Below are positions 40,554-49,769 of a stretch of 64,000 nucleotides of DNA, piece after piece. Location: the NCBI RefSeq assembly GCF_900205755.1, contig NZ_OANS01000002.1, positions 345,520 to 409,519 on the forward strand, given 5' to 3'. How positions within the stretch are numbered: position 1 is the first letter of the stretch; the number at the start of each line of letters is the position of its first letter. Under the pieces are notes generated by a model that had not been told where the DNA came from, ran no database searches, and was given only the letters and a program-made list of their open reading frames with translations. The translations under genes were made by a program, and so were the position numbers. The stretch comes from Polynucleobacter meluiroseus. Its GTDB lineage: Bacteria; Pseudomonadota; Gammaproteobacteria; Burkholderiales; Burkholderiaceae.

Positions 40554-40786
40554 TCTTGACTTGACTAGCCGGTCAAAAAAACTGCTTCATCCTCTCAAAC
40601 AAATAGATGTGTCGTTTTTTTTCATCACTTGGTAAGTGATCTGTGTGATTGATAGACAAGTCACAGGGAAATAGACACAATTCGCTCAGCTTATAGATAC
40701 GTGGGGCGAGTCATTCGAAACATGTTTTTTGTAATCCCATCGCCCCGCCAGTCATAGGTTGTTAACCAAACTGCTTCTAAGGGGTG

Positions 40787-40954
40787 ATGATGAAAATCCA
40801 ACATTACATTGACGACGACGATGCCTATTTTGATGAATATGCGGACTCCGTAAAGTACGACTTACTTAAAGAGCGCTTACTTTGGCAACACCATGCTTGC
40901 AAAGAAATTCACCAAGAGTACAAAGTAAATGATGAAGATTGCGATTTTGATTAA
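40787..40954 (+). CDS. Small acidic protein with ERLLWQH motif (55 residues)
   Basis: This short reading frame begins M-M-K-I-Q-H-Y-I-D-D-D-D and ends D-E-D-C-D-F-D; it is strongly acidic. The middle LLKERLLWQHHACKEI resembles the middle of another small protein at 61048-61221 in this window (LVQERLIWQHLTKRKI). The shared motif and shared position after a G-rich Shine-Dalgarno sequence (AAGGGG) suggest a real small-protein family. Function is unknown. A second ATG directly follows the first. Confidence 0.6.
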   Translation: MMKIQHYIDDDDAYFDEYADSVKYDLLKERLLWQHHACKEIHQEYKVNDEDCDFD

Positions 40955-40989
40955 TTGTTTCCAACTTCGGTAGTACGGTAATTTTTGTA

Positions 40990-42465
40990 TTAATTTTGCG
41001 CCTCAGGCGCAGTAATAGGGGTTTCCCAAGAGCCCCCGAGGGCTTTAATCAGTCCCACCGTGGCGGTAAATTGACTGCCCTTAATTTGGGATTGCAGCCG
41101 AATCCCCGTTAACTGATTTTGTTGAATCAGTGCCAAGGTTAATGCTGTATCTAAACCAGCTCTGTAGCGAATAAAAGAGAGTTGGTAAGCACGGTTTAAA
41201 TTGGCGACAGACTTATCTTCACTTGCTCTAGCCAAATTTAGCTGTTGTACATTGCTTAGCGCATCTTGCGCATCCTGAATTCCTGAGAGGACAGTCTGCC
41301 TATAGTTGGCTACTGCCAGTGTATAACCAGCACTCGCATAGTCAACACCCGAACTGATGCGACCTCCATCAAAAATACTTTGCACCGCATTGACCCCAAA
41401 GGACCAAATTAAGGAAGGCACGGTGAGTAGGCTTGGAATGCTATTTGACTGAAAGCCCAAGTAAGTGGGAGACAAAGTCAACATGGGATAGTAGGCCGCT
41501 TTTGCAACCCCTATTTGGGCATTTGCAGCAGCCATCGCGCGCTCTGCAGAGGCAATATCGGGGCGCCGCTCTAGCAAAGTACTTGGTACCGTTAACGGAA
41601 TCTTGGGTAAATTTTCTGGTAACTTGCCACTAGCCAACTGAAAGCCAGCCGCGGGAATCCCAGCCAAGGTTGCCACTAAATTTTCTAACTCATTGCGTTG
41701 CGCTTGCAACAACTCGATTTGCGCCATGGTCGATTGCGTTAAAGCGGCCTGTTGAACTAACTCGACTTCGCTAGACGCACCAAGATCATGACGCTTAGTG
41801 ATCAACGTTAATACTTTTTCTTGCACCGCCAAAGATCCTTTTAAGGTAGCAATTTCTTCATCGAACTGCCGTAAACGGAAGTACGCTTGCGCTAGCTGAC
41901 CCGTTAATATCAGTTGAGTGTTTTCTTTAGCTGCTTGGGCTTGTTGCACGGTATCACTAGCTGCTTCCACGCTGCGCTGAATTTTACCAATCCAGTCAAA
42001 CTCATAGCTTGCGGACACATAGGGACTAAAGTTGTTTTGAATGGTCGAATAATTTGGCTTACCGTACTGACTCAGCGGACGATTTGCAGAAATACGCTGT
42101 TCATTTGCCAAGGCGCCAGCCTGAACAGTAGGAAAGAACGATGCAAATTGAACTCCATATTGCGCCTTGGCCTGATCTAATTTGGCAACAGCCGCTTGCA
42201 AGCTTGGGTTATTAGCAAGGCACTTTGCCTCTAAAGCATCAAGCTCTTGATCACCAAAAATAGTCCACCAATCTTGCTTGGGCAACACATCTCTGGGATT
42301 GCTTTGGCTCCAAAGAATGGGCTCGGCACCGCTGTTGGACTTCCACGTCTCAGGCAAATCAATCGATGGTCTAACGTAATCGGGACCTACAGGCGAGCAC
42401 GCTACCAGCCCTAGCGCAACTAGCGCTAACACTGGCAAGCGAATTGGGCTCAAATGCGATTTCAT
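40990..42465 (-). CDS. RND efflux outer membrane lipoprotein, NodT/OprM family
   Basis: This is a TolC-like trimeric channel subunit. It has a lipoprotein signal peptide with lipobox L-V-A-C (Cys23) followed by the standard S-P-V-G-P-D-Y-V-R-P. Two outer-membrane efflux protein repeats cover about residues 60-270 and 275-475. It is the last gene of the adaptor-permease-channel operon, with a four-base overlap with the adaptor gene. Confidence 0.92.
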   Translation of the reverse strand: MKSHLSPIRLPVLALVALGLVACSPVGPDYVRPSIDLPETWKSNSGAEPILWSQSNPRDVLPKQDWWTIFGDQELDALEAKCLANNPSLQAAVAKLDQAKAQYGVQFASFFPTVQAGALANEQRISANRPLSQYGKPNYSTIQNNFSPYVSASYEFDWIGKIQRSVEAASDTVQQAQAAKENTQLILTGQLAQAYFRLRQFDEEIATLKGSLAVQEKVLTLITKRHDLGASSEVELVQQAALTQSTMAQIELLQAQRNELENLVATLAGIPAAGFQLASGKLPENLPKIPLTVPSTLLERRPDIASAERAMAAANAQIGVAKAAYYPMLTLSPTYLGFQSNSIPSLLTVPSLIWSFGVNAVQSIFDGGRISSGVDYASAGYTLAVANYRQTVLSGIQDAQDALSNVQQLNLARASEDKSVANLNRAYQLSFIRYRAGLDTALTLALIQQNQLTGIRLQSQIKGSQFTATVGLIKALGGSWETPITAPEAQN

Positions 42466-43667
42466 TTTGGACTCTGAGTAGCGGGCTTAGCAGTTTCGAC
42501 GGGAGGCGCAGGGACGACAACAGAAACTAGTTGCCCATTCGCAATTGAATCTACTGGATTCACAATGACTTGCTCTCCCGCTTCTAAGCCACCAGTGATT
42601 TCAATAGAACGTCCGTAATTGACTCCTAAGGAAACAGACTTGCGCAGTGCCTTGCCCTCCTGCACTACCGCAACTTGGGGTCCCGCTGAGCCAAACATTA
42701 GGGTATTTGTCGGTAGGACTAAACGATCTTGATTATCGAGTGGCAAAGACACCTCAACGAAAGAGCCGGGTAAGAAAAAGGACTGCTCATCCGGAATCCG
42801 AATATCAACCTGCAAAGTTCGAGTGCCGACATCAATTACCCCTGCGGTGTGCGCAATCTTGCCTTTGACAATCTTGTCGGGAGCCTCAGGTTTAAATATC
42901 TTTACCTCTTGTCCAATCGTTACCGACCCAGAGCGGGTTTGCGGTACGTAGACATAGGTATGCAAGTTTTTTAGTTGTGACACCCCAAACAAAGCTTGAG
43001 CACTTCCGCCATTTCCTGAGTTCACCAAATCGCCCACATTGACATTGCGACGTGAAACGATGCCATCAAAAGGCGCTACGATTTTGCCAAACTTCAACAA
43101 CTCTTTAATACGTTGGAAATTAGCCGTAGCCTGCTTATAAGCACTGGTCTTTTCATCGAGCTCTTGTTGCGAAACTGCATCTTCTTGGCGCAACAATTTC
43201 CAGCGCTCGTAAACTACCTTAGATAGATTAAAGGTGGCTTGTGCCTCCTCGACTTGTTTGTTCAGCTCAGGGGTTTCCAGAATTGCTAAAACATCCCCTT
43301 GTTTCACTGGTGTGCCAATATCCTTAAACCACTCCTTTACATAGCCTGGGGTACGCGCGTAGACCAAGGTCACGTTGTAACTCTCGACCGTACTAGGAAG
43401 AGTCATATTGGCATCTGGTTTACCGCTAGATGCGGACACTACTTGCACATACATGACGTTGTTCTGTTCGGCACGATCAGCTAAGGAACTGATGTTGAGT
43501 AAATACAGTACTAAGATGCGGAGTAAGCCTAGGCATAGGATGACTCCGATCGCAATTAAGGTGATGCGTGCAGTACGTAAGATGCGCTTACGCCTTTCTA
43601 AATCATGTTCGGGACCATGCAGATCCTTGGTAGGTAAGCCGCGATTAGCGTGGCGTTCATCGGTCAT
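42462..43667 (-). CDS. RND efflux periplasmic adaptor subunit
   Basis: The membrane-fusion protein links the inner-membrane pump to the outer-membrane channel. A single N-terminal membrane span (residues about 30-55) anchors it; lipoyl halves (GYVKEWFKDIGTPVKQGDVLAIL and KIVAPFDGIVSRRNVNVGDLV) flank a helical hairpin, followed by beta-barrel domains. I chose the ATG at 43667, which overlaps the permease stop in ATGA; the longer frame starts inside the permease gene. Confidence 0.92.
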   Translation of the reverse strand: MTDERHANRGLPTKDLHGPEHDLERRKRILRTARITLIAIGVILCLGLLRILVLYLLNISSLADRAEQNNVMYVQVVSASSGKPDANMTLPSTVESYNVTLVYARTPGYVKEWFKDIGTPVKQGDVLAILETPELNKQVEEAQATFNLSKVVYERWKLLRQEDAVSQQELDEKTSAYKQATANFQRIKELLKFGKIVAPFDGIVSRRNVNVGDLVNSGNGGSAQALFGVSQLKNLHTYVYVPQTRSGSVTIGQEVKIFKPEAPDKIVKGKIAHTAGVIDVGTRTLQVDIRIPDEQSFFLPGSFVEVSLPLDNQDRLVLPTNTLMFGSAGPQVAVVQEGKALRKSVSLGVNYGRSIEITGGLEAGEQVIVNPVDSIANGQLVSVVVPAPPVETAKPATQSPK

Positions 43668-46600
43668 ACTGAGGTATTCCTTTCTTCCTTGCGCAGTGCC
43701 ATCCAACGGTGCAGAGAACCAAAAAGCACAGGTACAAATAACACAGTAGAAACCGTGGCTAATAATAGGCCGCCAATGACAGCGCGACCCAAGGGTGCGT
43801 TTTGCTCAGAGCCCTCTCCAAAGCCGATAGCCATGGGAATCATACCGATAATCATTGCCAAGGCTGTCATTAACACTGGGCGTAAACGCGTCGACCCTGC
43901 CTCTAACGCTGCCGATAAGGCTGGCAAACCTTCTTGCATTCTTTGGCGCGCAAAAGAAACCACCAAAATACTATTCGCCGTAGCCACCCCCATCGTCATC
44001 ATGGCGCCGGTTAGCGCAGGCACACTGAGATTGGTGCCGGTCAGCAATAGCATCCAAGCAATGCCAGCCAAGGCCGCTGGTAACGCGGTAATAATAATGA
44101 AAGGGTCAAGCCAAGACTGAAAGTTCACAACAATTAATAAATAGACCAATACCATCGCTGCCAAAATCCCGAAACCTAGACCCATATAAGAAGAACGCAT
44201 GGTTTCGATTTGACCGCGCAAAACTACTTTGGTGCCAGGCGGTAAATCCGCTTTAGCGTTATCGATGACATCTTGGACGGCATTGGCAACCGATCCTAAA
44301 TCTTTTCCACGGACATTCGCGTAAATATTAATTACGGGTTGGATATTGAATCGATCCACTACGGTATATTCCGTCCCCAAGCTCAGATCTGCTACGTTAC
44401 CCAGAATTTGATTGGGCGCTTTGGCGCTGCTGCCATTCATGCTCGGCGGACTGTTGTTATATCCTCCGATAGGCAATTGCAATAAATCATCCAGTGAACT
44501 GATCTTATATTGAGGTGCTTGAACGTTGAGGTTATAGACGATGTCATTACCTGGGTTCAACCAAAAAGAAGGGGATGTTTGTGAATTGCCTGAAAGCGGG
44601 ATAAGTAAGTTTTGCGCAACATCACTTGGACTTAAGCCCATACCCTGAATCTTTGTGCGATTCATCTTGAGTTTTAATGTGGGATTATCCAAGCGCTCCT
44701 GAATGCGTACATCTGCAGCCCCTGGAATGCTGGCAATTTGCCCAATCAATTTGCCAGCAAATTTACTATTCGCCTCGTAACTCTTGCCTGCTATTTGCAC
44801 ATCAATTGACGCTGGAATCCCGAAATTCAGAATTTGCGTAATCACATCTGCTGGTTGCACGTAAAACTCCACACCAGGGAAATCTTTACGTAATCTAGGT
44901 AGCAGCGCCTCAATGTATTGATCGCTCGGACGATGATCTTCGCTCAAGCTAATCAAAATATCCGCATCAATTGTGCCAATGGTTCCTGAATTGCTGTACG
45001 ACAAATTGATGCCGCTATAGGGCAAGCCAATATTGTCTAAGATCGAACCCATTTGATCTTTCGGAATGATTTCACGGATCACTTTCTCCACCCGATCCAC
45101 TATTAGCGCCGTGTTTTCTATTCGAGTACCGCTCGGCGCACGGACATGTAATTTGATTTGGCCAGTATCGATTTGAGGGAACAAATCCCGACCAAGAAAG
45201 AAGAAGATGCCGCATGACAAAATGCAGAATCCTAAAAAGAATTGCATAAATCGCTTGCGATGACTCAATAAAAAACTCAAGAGCAAAACATAGCTCGTCC
45301 TGAATTGTTCAAAGCGCTCATTAAAGCGCTCGTGCACTTCATGAATCCACAAACTGACTCGATTGGTTTTCTCTCGATGCCCCATCATCATCAGTGCCAA
45401 AGTGGGCACTAAGGTTCGCGAAAGAATATATGAAGCCAGCATGGCGAAGACCACCGCCTCTGCCAGCGGAACAAATAAATACCGAGCCACGCCACCAAGA
45501 AAAAACATTGGTACGAACACAATACAAATACATAAGGTAGACACAAATGCTGGCACAGCAATCTCACCTGCACCCTCCAAAATGGCGTTATAAAGATCAG
45601 TCCCCATATGTAAATGGCGCTCAATGTTTTCAATTGTCACCGTGGCGTCATCCACCAAAATGCCGACTGCCAAGGCCAATCCACCGAGTGTCATGATGTT
45701 GATTGTTTCGCCAATCGCGTGCAAGGCCAAAATTGAGCAAAAAATAGATAAGGGAATCGAGACGGCGATGATGGTCGTGATGCGCCAGTTACCCAAGAAT
45801 AAGAGGAGCATCAGCGCGGTTAATACAGCGGCGATCAAGGCCTCATGAATTACGCCATTCACCGCCGCTTTCACAAAGATCGATTGATCAGATAGGTAGT
45901 TTGCGTCAATTCCTTTTGGCGCCAAAGCGAGCACCGCAGGGAATCTTTCCTTAATGCCAGCAACGACGTCAAGAGTAGATGCGCCTCCATTTTTGAGAAC
46001 TGAAATTAACACCCCACTTAAGCCATCCTGATGCACGATATTCGTTTGCGGGTTAAAACCATCGCGCACATGGGCGACGTCTCTTAAAAAGGTTGTTGCG
46101 CCATTGCTAGTCTTTACTGGAATGGCGTTTAAACCCTCAATCGAGTTCGGTGAGCCATTGAGCGCTACAGTGTATTCAATATCCCCTATTTTTGCCGTAC
46201 CAGAAGGCAAGATGAGATTTTGAGTATTCACCGCATTAATGACGTCAGAAGAAGACAATCCCTTGGCTAATAAAGCGTTTGGGTCCAGATCAACCGATAC
46301 CACACGAATCTTTCCGCCGTAAGGGAAAGGAATCGCAACCCCTGGAATCGTCACCAAGGGAGGCCGCATGATATTCACCGCGGCATCAAATAATTCTTGA
46401 TCGGACAAAGTCTTGCTTGATAGCCCAATCTGAATCACGGGCACGCTAGAGGCCGTATATTTGAGGACTAATGGAGGCAATGCTCCAGGAGGCAAACTCT
46501 TTAATAAGAATTGCGAAACCGACACCACCTGAGAAATGGCCAGCTCAATATTGACGTTCGGCTGAAAGTAAATTTTGACAATAGCAATTCCAGCTAGAGT

Positions 46601-46852
46601 CTGGGATTCAATATGCTCAATATCATTGACGGTAGTTGTGAGAACCCGCTCATCAATCTGTGTGATCCGCGTACTAATCTCTTGTGCTGATAAGCCGTTG
46701 TAGTTCCAGATAACACTAATAACCGGAATATTGATATCCGGCAATACGTCAACAGGGGTGCGCAGAATCGCTAAAGGGGTCGCAAATAAAATCACGATGG
46801 CCATCACAATGAAGGTGTAAGGGCGTGACAGCGCTAGGCGAACAATCCACAT
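43664..46852 (-). CDS. RND multidrug/metabolite efflux permease, AcrB-like
   Basis: The 1062-residue pump has 12 membrane spans and two large periplasmic loops. Typical segments are the N-terminal amphipathic start, FATPLAILRTPVDVLPDI, and the central GGLALAVGILVDDATVTIEN with the paired Asp residues of the proton relay. This sequence belongs to the branch with adaptors of the MdtA/NolF kind; the substrate cannot be told. No TetR or two-component regulator lies beside the operon. It is the first gene of the three. Confidence 0.92.
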   Translation of the reverse strand: MWIVRLALSRPYTFIVMAIVILFATPLAILRTPVDVLPDINIPVISVIWNYNGLSAQEISTRITQIDERVLTTTVNDIEHIESQTLAGIAIVKIYFQPNVNIELAISQVVSVSQFLLKSLPPGALPPLVLKYTASSVPVIQIGLSSKTLSDQELFDAAVNIMRPPLVTIPGVAIPFPYGGKIRVVSVDLDPNALLAKGLSSSDVINAVNTQNLILPSGTAKIGDIEYTVALNGSPNSIEGLNAIPVKTSNGATTFLRDVAHVRDGFNPQTNIVHQDGLSGVLISVLKNGGASTLDVVAGIKERFPAVLALAPKGIDANYLSDQSIFVKAAVNGVIHEALIAAVLTALMLLLFLGNWRITTIIAVSIPLSIFCSILALHAIGETINIMTLGGLALAVGILVDDATVTIENIERHLHMGTDLYNAILEGAGEIAVPAFVSTLCICIVFVPMFFLGGVARYLFVPLAEAVVFAMLASYILSRTLVPTLALMMMGHREKTNRVSLWIHEVHERFNERFEQFRTSYVLLLSFLLSHRKRFMQFFLGFCILSCGIFFFLGRDLFPQIDTGQIKLHVRAPSGTRIENTALIVDRVEKVIREIIPKDQMGSILDNIGLPYSGINLSYSNSGTIGTIDADILISLSEDHRPSDQYIEALLPRLRKDFPGVEFYVQPADVITQILNFGIPASIDVQIAGKSYEANSKFAGKLIGQIASIPGAADVRIQERLDNPTLKLKMNRTKIQGMGLSPSDVAQNLLIPLSGNSQTSPSFWLNPGNDIVYNLNVQAPQYKISSLDDLLQLPIGGYNNSPPSMNGSSAKAPNQILGNVADLSLGTEYTVVDRFNIQPVINIYANVRGKDLGSVANAVQDVIDNAKADLPPGTKVVLRGQIETMRSSYMGLGFGILAAMVLVYLLIVVNFQSWLDPFIIITALPAALAGIAWMLLLTGTNLSVPALTGAMMTMGVATANSILVVSFARQRMQEGLPALSAALEAGSTRLRPVLMTALAMIIGMIPMAIGFGEGSEQNAPLGRAVIGGLLLATVSTVLFVPVLFGSLHRWMALRKEERNTSV

Positions 46853-46985
46853 TTAAAGCACGATTCCCTGATGTATCTGCGTCATATTTCGTATCTACAC
46901 TTTTGCATCTAATTATTTCGTTAAACACTCAAAATCTGCCAAAAATGCTTAGACTTTGCGAATTAGACCACTATTTTAGATTTTC

Positions 46986-47363
46986 TTACGGAGCGGGACA
47001 GGGCATCAAAACCCCTGTTTTTTGATGCATCTGGGGCTTGCACTCCACAGGCGCTGTATTGACTGTTGAAATTGGCGCAGAACTCCCATTTGCCTGAGAT
47101 GCGCTGTTGCTACTAATCACGTTTTGAGACGGCCCGTCTTTTTGACTGGTAAGCGGCGCCACTATTGCAGCCGGCATTAACCCGGCCGCACGGTAGATCT
47201 CTTTGCTAGTCACGGAGCAAGGCATTAAGGCGCCTGTTTTGGCGTTGACGATCGGGCTACATTGAGGGTCCGCCTCAAGTCGGGCTAATAATTTCTCATT
47301 AGTGCAGCCCCCTAATAAAACCAACAGAGAAAACAAAAGTGGCAAAAGTGGACATATTTTCAT
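46986..47363 (-). CDS. Lipoprotein with a repeated KTGxLMPC motif
   Basis: I do not recognise a family. The N terminus is a lipoprotein signal peptide with lipobox L-G-G-C (Cys20). The mature protein has a repeated Cys-bounded unit: CSPIVNAKTGALMPC near residue 35 and CKPQMHQKTGVLMPC at the end, separated by a Ser/Asn/Ala-rich linker. The pairs of Cys could form disulfides in the periplasm. It stands alone between the RND operon and marC. Confidence 0.7.
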   Translation of the reverse strand: MKICPLLPLLFSLLVLLGGCTNEKLLARLEADPQCSPIVNAKTGALMPCSVTSKEIYRAAGLMPAAIVAPLTSQKDGPSQNVISSNSASQANGSSAPISTVNTAPVECKPQMHQKTGVLMPCPAP

Positions 47364-47419
47364 AAAGGCTATTCTAGTTTAAGAATTGCAGCCAAAAACG
47401 AGTCAGCGTGAAATTCCCT

Positions 47420-48118
47420 TTAGAGCTTAACTGCGGGTAGGGTCTGATACACGTAGGCAATAAGTCCGTAAATGCCATCGGCTACGATTTGAACGCCAAT
47501 CGTAAAAAGAATGAATGCGAACAGGCGCATCATGACATTGGTGCCATTCACACCCAATATGCGCCGCGCATTCGGCGCACCCCGAAATGCGATGAAAACA
47601 GAGAGGCTAATGGCGAAAATTCCCATTAGAGCGCCAACGACGGTAGCTACCTGAGTTTCGGTGACAGTATCCGTAGTGAAATTCATGCCCGCTACCAAAG
47701 CAATCATGGTTGCAATGGCACCTGGTCCGACCGTGAGTGGAAGTGTTAGAGGGTAAAAACTGCTCCCTGCCGATGTTTCATCGGTCATTCTGGTAATTCC
47801 CCCGTAATCTTCAACTGAATTACTTTTTTGATTAAGTAACTTCCATCCCATGGCAGCCACAACCAAGCCCCCTGCTATTTTTAATACGGGTACGGATATT
47901 CCAAAAAAGATGAGTACGCGCGGACCGATCACCATTGCCCCAAATAGCATTAAAAAACTATTGATACTGGCTTTTCTAGCTAAGGCATTCCTGATGGCTG
48001 GAGAACAAGCTTCCGTTAGATTCAGAAAAATTGGCGCAATTCCTGGGGGATTGACTACAGGAAATAGCGTGGCAAAGACGATGACAAAAGTAGTGAGGGA
48101 TTCGTTAAAGAAATGCAA
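47420..48118 (-). CDS. MarC/NAAT family membrane protein
   Basis: The 232-residue protein has six predicted membrane spans with two MarC-type repeats; the family segments FPVVNPPGIAPIF and LPLTVGPGAIATMIAL are clear. MarC proteins were once linked to antibiotic resistance without confirmation; some relatives move neutral amino acids. The gene is alone and has about 210 bases upstream before the divergent DUF2252 gene. Confidence 0.88.
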   Translation of the reverse strand: MHFFNESLTTFVIVFATLFPVVNPPGIAPIFLNLTEACSPAIRNALARKASINSFLMLFGAMVIGPRVLIFFGISVPVLKIAGGLVVAAMGWKLLNQKSNSVEDYGGITRMTDETSAGSSFYPLTLPLTVGPGAIATMIALVAGMNFTTDTVTETQVATVVGALMGIFAISLSVFIAFRGAPNARRILGVNGTNVMMRLFAFILFTIGVQIVADGIYGLIAYVYQTLPAVKL

Positions 48119-48328
48119 AATTAACAGTTTATTTTTGAGGTGAGCTTAGAGATCAATTACTGACTATAGCAAACTTAATACGTATTATTTAAATATATTA
48201 CACCCCCATAGGTTTCATAGGTTCGATTGATTACGCATTCGATGCACGCTCATTAGCCTGTTATTTGATTGATAAAAAGTGCACCCTGATTCAAGGCTTG
48301 CTAAAGGCCTTTATGGCATCATAAATAC

Positions 48329-49732
48329 ATGTCAAGTGATCTCTACAACTCATTCCTTAGTAAAAATCCCAGCATCCAAGATCGCTTCGACCAAGGTAAA
48401 GCCATACGCAAACAGGTTAACCGCTCCTCTCTTGCGGAAATGACGGTCGTTAAAAAGCGTCAGACACCAATCGATCTTCTACTTGATCAAGCCAAGACGC
48501 GAATCCCAGAATATGTCCCTATTCGCCATGCGCGTATGGCTGCCAACCCCTTCGCCTTCTTTCGCGGCGGCGCTGCCATTTTTGCTTACGATTTATCCAC
48601 CTTACCCAGCCCCCCTATCAGCGTCCAATTAGGTGGTGATATGCATGTCAGTAATTTTGGTTTTTTTTCAACTACTGAGCATCGATTGGTTTTTGGGATC
48701 AATGATTTTGATGAAACCCTGCCGGGTCATTTTGATTGGGATTTGAAGAGGCTTACTGCGAGCGCCATGATCGCTGCCCACGGCCTAGGGCAAGATCAAG
48801 CTTATGGAGAATCTATTGTTCGTGCGATAGTTAAAACCTATCGGCAATATTTGCTTGAATATGCACATACGCCATATATCGAATTGATGCGCACCTACAT
48901 TGATGAAAAGCATCTGCTAAAACATGCCATCAATGCCAATGTCTTTAGTCAAAAAACACTGGCAAAGATTCTTTTGAAAGCAAAGAAAAATACCAATACT
49001 GGGGTGATCGGCAAGTTAACTAAAAGCACGCCAGAAGGCCAGCGCTTAATTGATCACCCTCCTTTGGTTGAGCATATAGAGATTTCTATTCACGGGCGAA
49101 AGATTACTGCACTGCTCGATGCAGCCCTCAATACCTACACCCAGTCGCTTCTAGTGGATCGCAGAAACTTACTCATGCGTTACAAAATCATTGATTGGGT
49201 ACGCAAGGTAGTTGGAGTTGGAAGCGTAGGGACCTCGTGCTGGGTAATCTATTTTGAAGGGTTGGACGCTTCAGACCCGCTATTCTTGCAAGTGAAAGAA
49301 GCGCAAGCATCCGTATTGGCGCCCTATTTTCCGCACACGCCATTTGCTACACACGGAGAACGGGTGGTGACCGGTCAACATTTAATTCAGGGGGCTCCTG
49401 ATCCTTTCTTAGGATTTGGTAGCACCTTGGAGAATGATCTCTATATAAGACAGTTACGGGATATGAAAGGCGGCATCTCTATTGGCGAGGGCGGGATTGA
49501 TGTTCATGAATTTCCTGATTTTGCCAAGCTCTTTGGCTGGGCCTTAGCAAATGCCCATGCGCGCTCCGGCGATCCCGCCGTGCTCGCAGGATACTGCGGC
49601 CAAAGTGAAGCGCTTGACGATGCAATGGTTCAATTCTCCATAGCCTATGCTCAGCAGAATGCATCCGATTACGAAACTTTTCTACTTGCCATTAAATCTG
49701 GCAAGGTTAGTTGCGCTACGCGGGATTTTTAA
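48329..49732 (+). CDS. DUF2252 protein
   Basis: The 467-residue protein belongs to DUF2252, whose fold is kinase-like; visible segments are F-F-R-G near residue 74, GGDMHVSNFG (a catalytic-loop-like H-x-x-N) and FGINDFDETLPGHFDWDLKRL (metal-binding D). This resembles aminoglycoside-phosphotransferase-type active sites, but no substrate is known to me. It is an isolated gene ended by a convergent terminator. Confidence 0.85.
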   Translation: MSSDLYNSFLSKNPSIQDRFDQGKAIRKQVNRSSLAEMTVVKKRQTPIDLLLDQAKTRIPEYVPIRHARMAANPFAFFRGGAAIFAYDLSTLPSPPISVQLGGDMHVSNFGFFSTTEHRLVFGINDFDETLPGHFDWDLKRLTASAMIAAHGLGQDQAYGESIVRAIVKTYRQYLLEYAHTPYIELMRTYIDEKHLLKHAINANVFSQKTLAKILLKAKKNTNTGVIGKLTKSTPEGQRLIDHPPLVEHIEISIHGRKITALLDAALNTYTQSLLVDRRNLLMRYKIIDWVRKVVGVGSVGTSCWVIYFEGLDASDPLFLQVKEAQASVLAPYFPHTPFATHGERVVTGQHLIQGAPDPFLGFGSTLENDLYIRQLRDMKGGISIGEGGIDVHEFPDFAKLFGWALANAHARSGDPAVLAGYCGQSEALDDAMVQFSIAYAQQNASDYETFLLAIKSGKVSCATRDF

Positions 49733-49743
49733 TTCAAATCATT

Positions 49744-49765
49744 GAGGGGGGATTAAAGCCCCCTC
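49744..49765. terminator. Hairpin between convergent DUF2252 and lipase genes
   Basis: GAGGGGG at 49744-49750 pairs with CCCCCTC at 49759-49765 across an 8-base loop. Only a weak T-rich stretch (TTGCTT) follows on the plus strand. Confidence 0.6.
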
Positions 49766-49769
49766 TTGC

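Noticed and set aside
40999..41012. Terminator of the RND operon
   Set aside because: A short GCGCC/GGCGC stem exists but lies inside the coding end and has no T run after it.
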